DNA from: an uncultured beta proteobacterium
GTDB lineage: Bacteria; Pseudomonadota; Gammaproteobacteria; Burkholderiales; SG8-41
Reading direction: 5' to 3'
DNA: 64,000 bases
Assembly (NCBI GenBank): GCA_903889565.1
Contig: CAISYC010000013.1
Span: forward strand, 62,001 to 126,000
Part shown: positions 44,657-53,292 of the stretch, piece by piece
Layout of the letters: every line of letters begins with the position of its first letter
Numbering within the stretch: the first letter of the stretch is position 1
Position numbers and translations under genes: made by a program
Notes under the pieces: generated by a model
Told to the model about the DNA's origin: nothing
What the model saw: the letters and a program-made list of their open reading frames with translations, nothing else
Database searches by the model: none

Positions 44657-45736
44657 ATGAAATTCTGGAAAACAAAACTGGCTTTACTCGGCGCGCTCTG
44701 CCTGCTCGCCGTGAGCGGCACAGGCTTCGCCGCCGATCCGGTGAAAATGGCCTGGGTTTATTTCGGACCACCCGGCGACGGTGGCTGGACTTTTGCCCAT
44801 GATCTTGGCATGAAGATGGTGCAGAAGGAACTCGGCGGCAAGGTTATTGCATCCACGGTCGAGAACGTGCCGGAGAGCGCCGATGCAGAACGCGTCATCC
44901 GCGATCTCGCGTCGAAGGGCAACCAGTATATCTTCACGACGTCGTTCGGCTACATGGAACAGACGCTGAAGGCCGCCAAGTCCTTCCCGAAAGTCGAGTT
45001 CTACCACAACACCGGCTACAAATCGGCCGAGAACGTCCACACCTACAACTCGCGCATGTATGAACCGGCTTATCTGGCCGGCATCATCGCCGGCCGCATG
45101 ACCAAGTCCAATGTGCTCGGTTATGTTGCTTCCTTCCCGATTCCGGAAGTGGTGCGCAACATCAATGCCTACACGATGGGCGCGCGCAGCGTGAATCCGA
45201 AGGTCACCACCAAGGTCGTGTGGGTGAGTTCGTGGTTCGATCCGGGCAAAGAGCGTCAGGCCGCGGAAACCCTGATCGGTCAGGGCGCCGACATGCTGAT
45301 GCAGAACACCGACTCGTCGGCCACCCTGCAGGCGGCCGCCGACAAGGGCGTCTATGCGTTCGGCTGGAATTCGGACATGTCCAAGGTCGCGCCGAAAGCG
45401 CACCTTGCTTCGGTGACCCAGATCTGGGGCCCGTACTATGTGATGGTTGCCAAGGCCGCGGTCGAAGGCAAGCCGTTCAAGGACAACGTCTGGGGCGGCA
45501 TGAAAGAGGGTATGAACGGCCTCGTTTCGCTCAACAGCAGCATCCCGGCATCGGTGGTCAAGGAAGTTGACGCGAAGAAAGCCGATATCGTTTCCGGCAA
45601 ATTCAAGGTCTGGTCCGGCCCGGTGAAACTGCAGGACGGCAGCGTCAAGCTGGCGGCCGGCGAAACCTTCACCGACAAGGACATTGACAGCATCAAGTTT
45701 TATGTCGAAGGCGTGGACGGCCAGCTGCCGAAGTAA
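44657..45736 (+). CDS. BMP family ABC transporter substrate-binding protein
   Basis: Periplasmic receptor of 359 aa with a signal peptide ending near GTGFAAD. BMP/PnrA family features include VKMAWVYFGPPGDGGWTFAHDLG, DLASKGNQYIFTTSFGYM, YEPAYLAGIIAGRMTKSN and QNTDSSATLQAAADKGVYAFGW. Members bind purine nucleosides, or purines such as guanine and urate relatives. CAAGGAGAG precedes the ATG. It ends the operon before a terminator. Confidence 0.93.
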   Translation: MKFWKTKLALLGALCLLAVSGTGFAADPVKMAWVYFGPPGDGGWTFAHDLGMKMVQKELGGKVIASTVENVPESADAERVIRDLASKGNQYIFTTSFGYMEQTLKAAKSFPKVEFYHNTGYKSAENVHTYNSRMYEPAYLAGIIAGRMTKSNVLGYVASFPIPEVVRNINAYTMGARSVNPKVTTKVVWVSSWFDPGKERQAAETLIGQGADMLMQNTDSSATLQAAADKGVYAFGWNSDMSKVAPKAHLASVTQIWGPYYVMVAKAAVEGKPFKDNVWGGMKEGMNGLVSLNSSIPASVVKEVDAKKADIVSGKFKVWSGPVKLQDGSVKLAAGETFTDKDIDSIKFYVEGVDGQLPK

Positions 45737-45768
45737 TCCGCTCTTTTAAAAGTTGCAGTTCGAGACGA

Positions 45769-45807
45769 CAATTCCCGCCGCCGCAAGGCGGGGGGAATTG
45801 TTTTTTT
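45769..45807 (+). terminator. Rho-independent terminator after the purine importer
   Basis: CAATTCCC at 45769 pairs with GGGAATTG at 45793-45800, with inner GC-rich pairing, and is followed by seven T residues. Confidence 0.85.
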
Positions 45808-45836
45808 GGGCAACCCGTTATCCGCATTTGACAAAA

Positions 45837-45842
45837 TATAAT
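45837..45842 (+). promoter_or_regulatory. Candidate promoter of the Rieske operon
   Basis: A perfect TATAAT lies 37 nt before the Rieske start in an AT-rich stretch. A TTGACA at 45828-45833 overlaps its upstream side and is too close to serve as its -35. So at least one of the two hexamers is fortuitous. Confidence 0.35.
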
Positions 45843-45878
45843 TTCCTTGTCTCGTCTTAAAAAATCTTTTTCAGCGCG

Positions 45879-46871
45879 ATGAATGATCCGGTTCTGTTGA
45901 ACGACTGGCATCCGGTTGCCGCCGCTGCGGAACTGGCGCCGGGGGCGCTGGTCGCGACGCGTTTATTCGACCGGGAACTGGTGCTGTGGCGCGGCCAGGA
46001 CGGCGTAATGCGCGCGTGGGCGGACCGCTGCCCGCATCGCGGTACCCGTCTGTCGATCGGCAAGATCGAAAACGACGAGTTGATCTGCGCTTATCACGGC
46101 TGGCGTTTTGCCGGCTCTGGACTCTGCACGCATTTTCCGGCATTGCCGGAACTGAAACCGCCGGCGCATGCCTGCGCGGCGGCATATCGCGTCGAAGAAC
46201 ATTACGGGTTGGTCTGGGTTTGCGTCGGTGAACCGCGCAGCGGCGTATTGCCGTTTCCCGAATATCACAACAGCGGCCTGCGCAAGGTTTTATGTGGTCC
46301 TTATCAGGTGGCGGCGAGCGGGCCGCGCATCGTCGAGAACTTTCTCGACATGGCGCATTTTCCGTTCGTGCATGCGGGCATCCTTGGCGAGCAGCCGAAA
46401 AACGCCGTCTGCGATTACAAGGTCGGTCCGTTCGACGACGGCGCCGGCGGCACCGGCGTGCTGGCGACTGAATGCTTTTTCTGGCAGCCGCAGACCAACA
46501 GCCTTGCGCATGGCGGCGCCAATGTCGAATACACCTACCGCGTTGTGAGGCCGTTGACGGCGATCCTGACCAAGGTTCCGGAAAATCAGGGCGGTTTTCA
46601 CGAAGCGATCAGTCTGCATGTGCAGCCGGTCGGCGAAGAGGCCAGTATTGTTTGGATCGTGCTTGCAATGACCAATTTCGAACAGAGCGACGCCGAATTG
46701 CGTGCCTTCCAGGACCGCATCTTTCTGCAGGACAAACCGATCGTCGAGAACCAGGTGCCGCTGCGTTTGCCGCTCGCGCAGGGGGCTGAATTGCCGATCC
46801 GCAGCGACCGCATGTCGGTGGCCTATCGCGCGTACCTGCGTGAGCAGGGGCTGCGCTACGGTGTGATATGA
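45879..46871 (+). CDS. Rieske non-heme iron oxygenase (demethylase-like)
   Basis: Oxygenase of 330 aa. The Rieske cluster ligands are Cys51, His53 (CPHRG) and Cys70, His73 (CAYHGW). The mononuclear iron site is signalled by ENFLDMAHFPFVH with His160 and His165, and a VanA-like C-terminus includes QDKPIVENQ. This subgroup contains O- and N-demethylases, including methylxanthine N-demethylases. It overlaps the 8-oxoguanine deaminase gene by 4 bp, so a purine derivative is a plausible substrate. No partner reductase is in the window. Confidence 0.85.
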   Translation: MNDPVLLNDWHPVAAAAELAPGALVATRLFDRELVLWRGQDGVMRAWADRCPHRGTRLSIGKIENDELICAYHGWRFAGSGLCTHFPALPELKPPAHACAAAYRVEEHYGLVWVCVGEPRSGVLPFPEYHNSGLRKVLCGPYQVAASGPRIVENFLDMAHFPFVHAGILGEQPKNAVCDYKVGPFDDGAGGTGVLATECFFWQPQTNSLAHGGANVEYTYRVVRPLTAILTKVPENQGGFHEAISLHVQPVGEEASIVWIVLAMTNFEQSDAELRAFQDRIFLQDKPIVENQVPLRLPLAQGAELPIRSDRMSVAYRAYLREQGLRYGVI

Positions 46872-48277
46872 ATTCCATCCTGATCAGGAATGCCGCGGTC
46901 GTCGTGACCATGGACGGCCGGCGCCGCGAGATCGCCGGCGGCGCCATCATGGTTGCCGACAACGTCATCGTCAGCGTCGGCAGCGACGCGGAGGTGGCGG
47001 CCTGGATCGGCGCGGCTCCGGCGCAGCGCACACCGCGGCGCGTGATCGATGCCGGTGGTTGCGTGGTTCTGCCCGGGCTGGTGAACTGTCATCACCATTT
47101 GTACCAGACACTGACGCGAACCATCGGCACCGGGCAGGGCCGCGGCTTGTTCGACTGGCTCAAATTGCTCTACCCGGTATGGGCGGGACTGGATCCGGAG
47201 GCGGTTTACGTCAGCGCAAAGCTCGCGCTGTGCGAACTGCTGTTGTCCGGCGCGACCACCGTTGCCGATCACCTTTATCTTTATCCGAACGGCGCGCGCA
47301 TCGGCGACGAGATTGCCGCCGCGCGCGAACTGGGTGTGCGTTTTCATCCGACCCGCGGCAGCATGAGCCTCGGCCAGAGCAAGGGCGGACTGCCGCCCGA
47401 CAGCGTGGTCGAAAACGAAGAGGACATACTCCGGGACTGCCTCGACGCGATTGCCGAGTTCCACGATCCGCGGCCGCATTCCATGCTGCGCATCGGCCTC
47501 GCGCCGTGTTCGCCGTTCAGCGTCACCGCCGATTTGATGAAGGAGAGCGCAAGGCTCGCCCGTTCGCACCCGAAAGTCGGCCTGCATACGCATCTGGCCG
47601 AAACCCGCGACGAACACCGCTTTTGCATGGAGAAATTCGGCATGAGCCCGCTGGCGTATGCCGAATCGCTGGGCTGGCTGGGTGACGATGTCTCGTTCGC
47701 GCACATGGTGCATCCGTCAGCGGCCGAAATCGGCACGCTCGCGCGTACGCGGTCCGGCGTATGTCATTGTCCGAGCAGCAACATGATATTGGCGTCCGGC
47801 ATTGCGCCGATCCGCGAAATGCGCGATCAAGGTGTCAAGGTTGGCCTCGGCGTTGACGGATCGGCCAGCAACGACGGCAACCACATGCTGGGCGAAGCGC
47901 GCCAAGCCGCGTTGCTGCAGCGCGTGGGCTGGCCCGGCTTCGAATCGCGCGCCGATCGCATGCCGGTGCGCGAAGCGCTGGAACTGGCGACGCTTGGCGG
48001 CGCCAGCGTGTTGCAGCGCGACGACATCGGCAGCATCGAAACGGGGAAGGCGGCGGACTTCGTGGCTTTTCGCATCGACGACATCGAACATGCCGGCGCG
48101 CTCGGCGATCCGGTGGCGGCGCTGCTGACCTGTTCGCCGACGCGCGCGTGGTTGTCGGTGATCAACGGCCGTATCGTGGTCGAGGGCGGCGCGCTTCCCG
48201 GGGTTGATCTCGCGCAACTCGTGGCACGCCACAACTCGATCAGTCAAAACCTGATGCGCAAAGCGGGGCTCGCCTGA
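46868..48277 (+). CDS. 8-oxoguanine deaminase
   Basis: Amidohydrolase of 469 aa. Metal-binding motifs: LVNCHHHLYQTLTR (HxH), GLHTHLAETRDEH, SFAHMVHPS and GLGVDGSASNDGNH. The segments TVADHLYLYPNGARIGDE and GSMSLGQSKGGLPPDSVV are closely like the characterised Pseudomonas 8-oxoguanine deaminase rather than atrazine or S-adenosylhomocysteine deaminases. The product, urate, would enter the PuuD route directly. Confidence 0.9.
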   Translation: MNSILIRNAAVVVTMDGRRREIAGGAIMVADNVIVSVGSDAEVAAWIGAAPAQRTPRRVIDAGGCVVLPGLVNCHHHLYQTLTRTIGTGQGRGLFDWLKLLYPVWAGLDPEAVYVSAKLALCELLLSGATTVADHLYLYPNGARIGDEIAAARELGVRFHPTRGSMSLGQSKGGLPPDSVVENEEDILRDCLDAIAEFHDPRPHSMLRIGLAPCSPFSVTADLMKESARLARSHPKVGLHTHLAETRDEHRFCMEKFGMSPLAYAESLGWLGDDVSFAHMVHPSAAEIGTLARTRSGVCHCPSSNMILASGIAPIREMRDQGVKVGLGVDGSASNDGNHMLGEARQAALLQRVGWPGFESRADRMPVREALELATLGGASVLQRDDIGSIETGKAADFVAFRIDDIEHAGALGDPVAALLTCSPTRAWLSVINGRIVVEGGALPGVDLAQLVARHNSISQNLMRKAGLA

Positions 48278-48284
48278 AGTGGGC

Positions 48285-48758
48285 ATGCCGCTAATGCAAG
48301 ACGACGCCGGCTGGGTGCAGCGCGCGATCGCGCTGTCGGCTGAATCGCGCGCGCAGGGCAATCATCCCTTCGCCAGTCTGGTTGTCGCCGCCGATGGCGA
48401 GATCCTTGCGCAGGCCTTCAATGCGCACCGGATCGATTGCACCTGTCATGCCGAAATGAACGCGGTTCGGCTGGCCTCGGCAAAACTGCCGGCGAGTGCG
48501 TTGCGGACTGCCACCTTGTATTCGAGTGCCGAGCCCTGCGCCATGTGCGCCGGCGGCATTTACTGGTCCGGGATCGGCCGTGTGGCGTATGCGCTGTCGG
48601 AGGCGCGATTGCTGACCATCACCGGGAATCATCCGGAGAATCCGACGCTTTCGCTGCCCTGCCGCGAAGTGCTTGCGCGTGGTCAGCGGCCGATTGAGGT
48701 GATCGGTCCGATGTTCGAAGACGCTGCCGCCGCAGTCCACGCCGGCTTCTGGGATTGA
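48285..48758 (+). CDS. Nucleoside/nucleobase deaminase (CMP/dCMP zinc-binding family)
   Basis: Cytidine-deaminase-fold protein of 157 aa. Zinc ligands and catalytic Glu are in CTCHAEMNAV (HAE) and SAEPCAMCAGG (PCxxC). Bacillus-type guanine deaminases and TadA share this architecture; here it is too far from tRNA-modification context and sits 7 nt after the 8-oxoguanine deaminase, so a purine base or nucleoside is likely. ATG 48285 was chosen; GTG 48279 is two codons upstream. Convergent with the ABC permease gene, 4 nt apart. Confidence 0.87.
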   Translation: MPLMQDDAGWVQRAIALSAESRAQGNHPFASLVVAADGEILAQAFNAHRIDCTCHAEMNAVRLASAKLPASALRTATLYSSAEPCAMCAGGIYWSGIGRVAYALSEARLLTITGNHPENPTLSLPCREVLARGQRPIEVIGPMFEDAAAAVHAGFWD

Positions 48759-48762
48759 GCGT

Positions 48763-49524
48763 CTAGCGCGAAGCGGGAATGCTCCACAGGAAAAATCTGC
48801 GCTGCAACTGCACCACCAGCTGGAATAGCAGCAGGCTGGCGGTGACCAGAATCGCGAGCGCGGCAAAAGCCTGCGGCACCTTGAACGAAGACGTCGAAAA
48901 CAGAATCATGTAGCCGAGGCCTTTTTCGGCGGCGACGAATTCGGCGATCACCGCGCCGATCACCGACAGCGTGATGCCGACCTTCAGCGCGCTGAAAATA
49001 TACGGCACTGCGAAAGGCAGGCGGATCTGCCAGTACTCGCGTGCGCGGCTCGCGCGCAGCGAGCGCGACAGTTCAATCAATTCCGGCGGCGTCGCCTGCA
49101 GGCCCGTCGCAGTCGAAATCACCAGCGGGAACAGCGTGATCAGGAAGGTGATCACCACGCGCGGCAGCAAGCCGGCGCCGAGCGTGACGACAATGATGGG
49201 CGCTACGGCAACGATTGGCGTCGATTGCACGACCACCAGCAGCGGCAGCAGGGTACGCGAAAGAAAGCGCGAATTGGTCAGCGCAATGGCGATCGGCACG
49301 CTGACCAGAATCGAGACCACGAAGCCGATCAGGGTCACTTCAAGCGTGGCCGCCAGATGCGCCCACCACTGCCCGATATCGACCGCAAACGCGGCGATGA
49401 CAATGGCGCTCGGGGTGGGCAGCAAAAAACTGGGCACCGCAAGCAGGCGGCACAGGGTTTCCCAGATCGCGAGGATGGAAATGAAGGTGAGGACGGGCGC
49501 CGCGCGGTCGAGCCATTTATGCAT
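48763..49524 (-). CDS. ABC transporter permease (SsuC/ThiX-like)
   Basis: Inner-membrane permease of 253 aa with about six membrane helices and the EAA-like loop in ELIELSRSLRASRAREYWQIRLPFAVPYIFSALK (central part). Belongs to the nitrate/sulfonate/hydroxymethylpyrimidine permease group. Last gene of the dioxygenase operon, 8 nt after the ATPase. Substrate follows the receptor at 50326 and is unknown. Confidence 0.92.
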   Translation of the reverse strand: MHKWLDRAAPVLTFISILAIWETLCRLLAVPSFLLPTPSAIVIAAFAVDIGQWWAHLAATLEVTLIGFVVSILVSVPIAIALTNSRFLSRTLLPLLVVVQSTPIVAVAPIIVVTLGAGLLPRVVITFLITLFPLVISTATGLQATPPELIELSRSLRASRAREYWQIRLPFAVPYIFSALKVGITLSVIGAVIAEFVAAEKGLGYMILFSTSSFKVPQAFAALAILVTASLLLFQLVVQLQRRFFLWSIPASR

Positions 49525-49532
49525 TGCCGTTC

Positions 49533-50321
49533 CTAGGCCGCCAGTTTGCGGGAAAAGACTTTTTCGCGGATCGCATTGGCCAATTCATGCAGGCGCGGAT
49601 TGGAAAGCGTTTCGAACGAGCGCGGACGCTCGAGCGGAACCTCGATGATTTCGCTGACGCGGGCCGGGCGCGCGCTCATGACGACAATACGATCGGAAAG
49701 CAGCAGCGCCTCGGGAATCGAATGGGTGACGAACACCACGGTCTTCGGACGTTCGCGCCAGATACGCAGCAGTTCAAAGCTCATCTCGTCGCGGGTGAGC
49801 GCGTCGAGCGCGGAAAACGGCTCGTCCATCAGGAGAATTTCCGGGTCGTGCAGCAGCGAGCGCGCAATCGCCACGCGCTGCTGCATGCCGCCCGACAATT
49901 CGTCCGGACGCTTGGCCATGAAGTCCTTGAGGCCGACCAGTGCGAGCAACTCGAGCGCACGCTCGCGATCCTTGGCATCGACCGTGCCGTACTTGTGTTT
50001 CATCGGGAAGGTCACGTTGTCCAGCACGTTCAGCCACGGCAGCAGGGTCGGCTTCTGGAACACCATGCCGATTTCGTCGCGTGGCTCTATGACTTGGAGA
50101 TCGAAGATTGCAACCCGTCCGGCACTCGGCCGCAGCAGACCGGCGATCAAACGCAGGATGGTCGATTTGCCGCAGCCTGAAGGGCCGATGATGGAAACGA
50201 ATTCGTGCCGGCCGATGGCAAGGCTGACGCCTTCGAGCGCATGCACCGGAGTGCCGTCGCTGGAAACGAAGGTCTGCTGGACATCGGCCAGTTCGATCAC
50301 CGGCCCCGCGGCATTCGTCAC
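49533..50321 (-). CDS. ABC transporter ATP-binding protein (SsuB/TauB-like)
   Basis: Single-domain ATPase of 262 aa. Walker A IIGPSGCGKST, Q-loop MVFQKPTLLPW, signature LSGGMQQRVAIARSL and Walker B ILLMDEPFSALD are all intact, with the H-loop in VFVTHSIPEAL. It is 4 nt after the receptor gene. Together with 48763 and 50326 it forms a complete importer. Confidence 0.94.
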   Translation of the reverse strand: MTNAAGPVIELADVQQTFVSSDGTPVHALEGVSLAIGRHEFVSIIGPSGCGKSTILRLIAGLLRPSAGRVAIFDLQVIEPRDEIGMVFQKPTLLPWLNVLDNVTFPMKHKYGTVDAKDRERALELLALVGLKDFMAKRPDELSGGMQQRVAIARSLLHDPEILLMDEPFSALDALTRDEMSFELLRIWRERPKTVVFVTHSIPEALLLSDRIVVMSARPARVSEIIEVPLERPRSFETLSNPRLHELANAIREKVFSRKLAA

Positions 50322-50325
50322 GCGA

Positions 50326-51312
50326 TTACTTCTTCGGCAGGAAGCTGCGATCGACCAGGGCTTCCGGATCGATCTTGTTTGCCGGATAGTTTTTAGCCTT
50401 CGCCACCCATTCCCACGTGGCTTTGAGCAGTTTGGGCTCGAACGCGCCCATGCCGTCGCGGTCGCTGATCGGATTTTTCATCAGCGGCACGGAGGCACGG
50501 TACTCGGCGGTCGCGGCGGTGAGATCGGCCTCGGGCACCATGGATTTCAGCGCCGCCGCTGCTGCTGCGGGGTCCTGGATCGAGGCCAGTGTCGCCTTGA
50601 TATAGGCGCGCAGGAAACGCGTAATCACCTGAGGCCGTTCCTTGATCATTTTTTCGGAGGCAAACAGCGACAGGCCGTAGCCGTCGAGCCCGTATTCAGA
50701 CCACGGCAGCATGACGAGTTGCTTGCCGGCTTCTTTCAGCACCGCTTCGAACGCCGGGCCGGTGGTGACCCAGCCGATGGTCGCATCGACCTTGCCGGTG
50801 GCCAGCATCGGCGCCAGCGCCGGTACGTCGGCGTTGAGCATCTGCACCTTGGTCAGATCAAGACCATTGGCGGTGAGCATGACCGGCCAGATCGTATTTG
50901 ACGAAGAAAACGGCGCGGTCGCGATCTTGTGTCCGGCAACATCTTTCAGCGCAGTAATGCCGCTGCCCTTGACCGTGAAGATCGCATCCGGCTGCTTGCT
51001 GTAGATCGACATCACGGCCTTGACCGGCGCGCCGCCTTCGGCTGCGGCCATCATCAGTGCGCCGATGCCGCCGGTGCCGAGATCGGCCGCACCGGTGCCG
51101 ATTTTGGTGATCGCATCGGAAGAACCGCGGCCCGGTTTGATCGTCACTTCAAGGCCTTCGTCCTTGAAGTAGCCTTTTTGCACGCCGAGATAAACGGCGG
51201 CCTTGTCGCCGCCGGGCAGCCAGTCAAGCTGGAAAATGATGCTGTCGGCGGCGCTGCTGCTCATGCTGGCGAACATCATCGCCGCGGCGATCCATGCAAA
51301 TCGGTTTTTCAA
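50326..51312 (-). CDS. NMT1/THI5-like ABC transporter substrate-binding protein
   Basis: Periplasmic receptor of 328 aa. A signal peptide ends near MSSSAA, then FQLDWLPGGDKAAVYLGVQKGYFKDEGLEVTI (first part) is characteristic of the NMT1 group, which binds thiamine-pyrimidine precursors, riboflavin, sulfonates or pyrimidines. It lies 50 nt after the hydrolase gene in the dioxygenase operon. The N-heterocycle context favours a purine- or pyrimidine-like ligand, but this is inference. Confidence 0.9.
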   Translation of the reverse strand: MKNRFAWIAAAMMFASMSSSAADSIIFQLDWLPGGDKAAVYLGVQKGYFKDEGLEVTIKPGRGSSDAITKIGTGAADLGTGGIGALMMAAAEGGAPVKAVMSIYSKQPDAIFTVKGSGITALKDVAGHKIATAPFSSSNTIWPVMLTANGLDLTKVQMLNADVPALAPMLATGKVDATIGWVTTGPAFEAVLKEAGKQLVMLPWSEYGLDGYGLSLFASEKMIKERPQVITRFLRAYIKATLASIQDPAAAAAALKSMVPEADLTAATAEYRASVPLMKNPISDRDGMGAFEPKLLKATWEWVAKAKNYPANKIDPEALVDRSFLPKK

Positions 51313-51362
51313 TTGAAGCTCCTGTCAGGTGGTTGAATTAAGGTCGGTGATTCGTAATCGTC

Positions 51363-52193
51363 TCAATGGGCTGCTGCGAACGCGGCATCGCGCGGCGCAG
51401 CGCGCGCGTTTGCGGACGGCGAGGCGATACGCATTTCCGCGATCAGTTCTTCGATCAAACCCGCGAGTTGCGCAGGCTCGGTCAACTGCGGCACATGGCC
51501 GGAATCGATCCGCGCATGCTGCGCGCCGGGACTCAGCGTAAGCATGCGTTGTTGCACCACCGGCAGCACCGAGCGGTCGCGCGTCGTTTCGATATAGGCG
51601 CGCGGGACCCGTCCGTAATTGGCTGCGCTAAGCCGCGGCGCCACAGCGCGACCGCCTTCGGGTTGCGCCGTCAGTTTTGCAATCGCGGCATTTGCTGCGG
51701 CGATGGTGCAATCGTGAAAGAAAAAATCGCGCGCCACCGGTGCCGGCACCCGGCTGGCAAGACGATCGGGCGACCATTCGAGATGCGGGCCGACGCCGCG
51801 CGCCGCTGGATGGGTGGGTGCGATGTCGTCGATCAGGCGCGCGAATGGCAGGCCGTCGGGCAGCATCATGCCGGCCACGTAGACCAGCGCGGCCACCTGC
51901 TGCGGGCGCGCCTCGGCGAGTTGCGAGGCGATCACGCCGCCGCCGCTGTGCGCAACGACCACCGCGGGTTTTTCCAGACGGTCCAACACCCGAGCGACAT
52001 GCGCAACGTAGAGGTCGAGCGTAACCTGCGCGGATGCTGTGGCATCGCTGCCATTACCGGGCAGATCGATCGCATGGCAGCGCCAGCCGCGCGCATCGAG
52101 CTGCGGCAACAAGGCGGCCCATGACCAGCTGCCTTGCCATGCGCCGTGTATCAGCAGTATTTCGCTCGCTGCGGAAATGTTGTCAGATTGCAT
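51363..52193 (-). CDS. Alpha/beta hydrolase (salicylate esterase/MenH-like)
   Basis: Cytosolic hydrolase of 276 aa. ILLIHGAWQGSWSWAALLPQLDARGW contains the oxyanion loop at the N-terminus, the nucleophile Ser is in VVAHSGGGVIAS and the catalytic His in IDSGHVPQLTEP. ATG 52193 overlaps the dioxygenase stop by 11 nt; the upstream extension is not conserved. Operon position between dioxygenase and importer suggests hydrolysis of the oxygenated intermediate. Confidence 0.87.
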   Translation of the reverse strand: MQSDNISAASEILLIHGAWQGSWSWAALLPQLDARGWRCHAIDLPGNGSDATASAQVTLDLYVAHVARVLDRLEKPAVVVAHSGGGVIASQLAEARPQQVAALVYVAGMMLPDGLPFARLIDDIAPTHPAARGVGPHLEWSPDRLASRVPAPVARDFFFHDCTIAAANAAIAKLTAQPEGGRAVAPRLSAANYGRVPRAYIETTRDRSVLPVVQQRMLTLSPGAQHARIDSGHVPQLTEPAQLAGLIEELIAEMRIASPSANARAAPRDAAFAAAH

Positions 52194-53157
52194 AGGTTTG
52201 CCGGTACATGCCGGCGAGGTGTGCGCCGACGGTGATCGGCGGGTAATGCGGCGCTTCTCCTGCATCCAGACAGGTCGGCAGGCAGCTCACCGTGTGCCCG
52301 GGATTGCCGCTGTAAAAGAACGGTATCGAATAGCGTTCGCGCCCCGAGATGGTGACCACGCGGTGCAGCGTCGAGCGATAGCGATCGTTGGTCCAGCGCG
52401 CGATCATGTCGCCCAGATTGACCACAAAGGTGCCGGGCAGCGGCGGCGCGTGTATCCAGCCGGCGCGGGCATCCCATACCTGCAGACCGCCAACGTCGTC
52501 CTGCGCCAGCAGTGTGATACCGCCGAAATCCGTATGCGCGCCGCAACCTTTTTCGCCCGGTTCTGGATTGGCCGGTTGGGGCGGATAGTGCAGCAGGCGC
52601 AGGGTCGCCATCGCGTCGGTGCAGAAGGCGTCGAAGTGGTTGGGGGCCAGCCGCAGCGACAGGGCGAGGCCTTGCATGACCACGGCGGCGAGTTCCAGCA
52701 TCTGGCTGAAGTAACTCTCCAGCGCCTCGCGAAAACCGAGCAGCACCGGCCACTGGTTGGGCCCCTGATTGAACTGCCGTGCGACCACGCGCGGGTCACC
52801 GAGCGGCAGATCATTGCCGCTGTAGAAACCCTCCTTGAGGTCGGGCGGCGTGCCCGCTTCAAGCGTTTGCGCACGCAGCGGTTCATAGCCGCGGTTGCAG
52901 AACGAGCGTTGCATGTGCACGGCGAGCTTGTCCTGTTCCGGCAACGCGAAAAATTCCCGGCTCGCGGCGAAAACCGCGGCGATCGTATCCGCTGCGATGC
53001 CGTGCCCGCTGATATAGAAAAAACCCTTGTCGAGGCAGGCGGCGCGCAGTTGCGCTGCCACCGCGATGCAATCATCGCGGTCGCCGCGGCGCAGGCCGGC
53101 AATATCGATGACGGGCAGCGCGCTGCGATCCGGTTTTTGGGCGGAATTGGGCGGCAT
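52183..53157 (-). CDS. Isopenicillin N synthase-like 2OG-Fe(II) dioxygenase
   Basis: Non-heme iron enzyme of 324 aa. The N-terminal DIOX_N region begins LPVIDIAGLRRGDRD, and KGFFYISGHGI is typical. Iron ligands are His208-x-Asp210 (GAHTDFGG) and His265 (STLHRVV), and the 2OG-binding pair is Arg275 and Ser277 (RYSIPFF). First gene of an operon with a hydrolase and an NMT1-type importer. Fronted by a sigma-54 element and a GntR-type operator, which links it to nitrogen scavenging. The substrate is not identifiable from sequence. Confidence 0.9.
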   Translation of the reverse strand: MPPNSAQKPDRSALPVIDIAGLRRGDRDDCIAVAAQLRAACLDKGFFYISGHGIAADTIAAVFAASREFFALPEQDKLAVHMQRSFCNRGYEPLRAQTLEAGTPPDLKEGFYSGNDLPLGDPRVVARQFNQGPNQWPVLLGFREALESYFSQMLELAAVVMQGLALSLRLAPNHFDAFCTDAMATLRLLHYPPQPANPEPGEKGCGAHTDFGGITLLAQDDVGGLQVWDARAGWIHAPPLPGTFVVNLGDMIARWTNDRYRSTLHRVVTISGRERYSIPFFYSGNPGHTVSCLPTCLDAGEAPHYPPITVGAHLAGMYRQTYAI

Positions 53158-53247
53158 CGCTAGAGTGACGGCGGCTGGATTGCGCCAAGCGGCGCCGCAC
53201 CGCGCGCATGGCGCTGGCGGGATCGTGGAGTAAGCCTAATTGGCATA

Positions 53248-53259
53248 AATGTATACAAT
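53248..53259. promoter_or_regulatory. GntR-type operator at dioxygenase promoter
   Basis: AATGTATACAAT matches ATTGTATACAAT at 11 of 12 positions. It falls about 7-18 nt downstream of the transcription start predicted from the sigma-54 element, a position where bound repressor would block initiation. Confidence 0.6.
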
Positions 53260-53277
53260 GTTTTGGGGATAGCCATC

Positions 53278-53292
53278 GCAATTGCCATGCCA
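53278..53292 (-). promoter_or_regulatory. Sigma-54 promoter of the dioxygenase operon
   Basis: On the minus strand the site reads TGGCATGGCAATTGC, fitting TGGCAYG-N4-TTGC with GG-N10-GC spacing. Predicted start is near 53266, leaving a 108-nt leader before the dioxygenase ATG. Confidence 0.7.
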
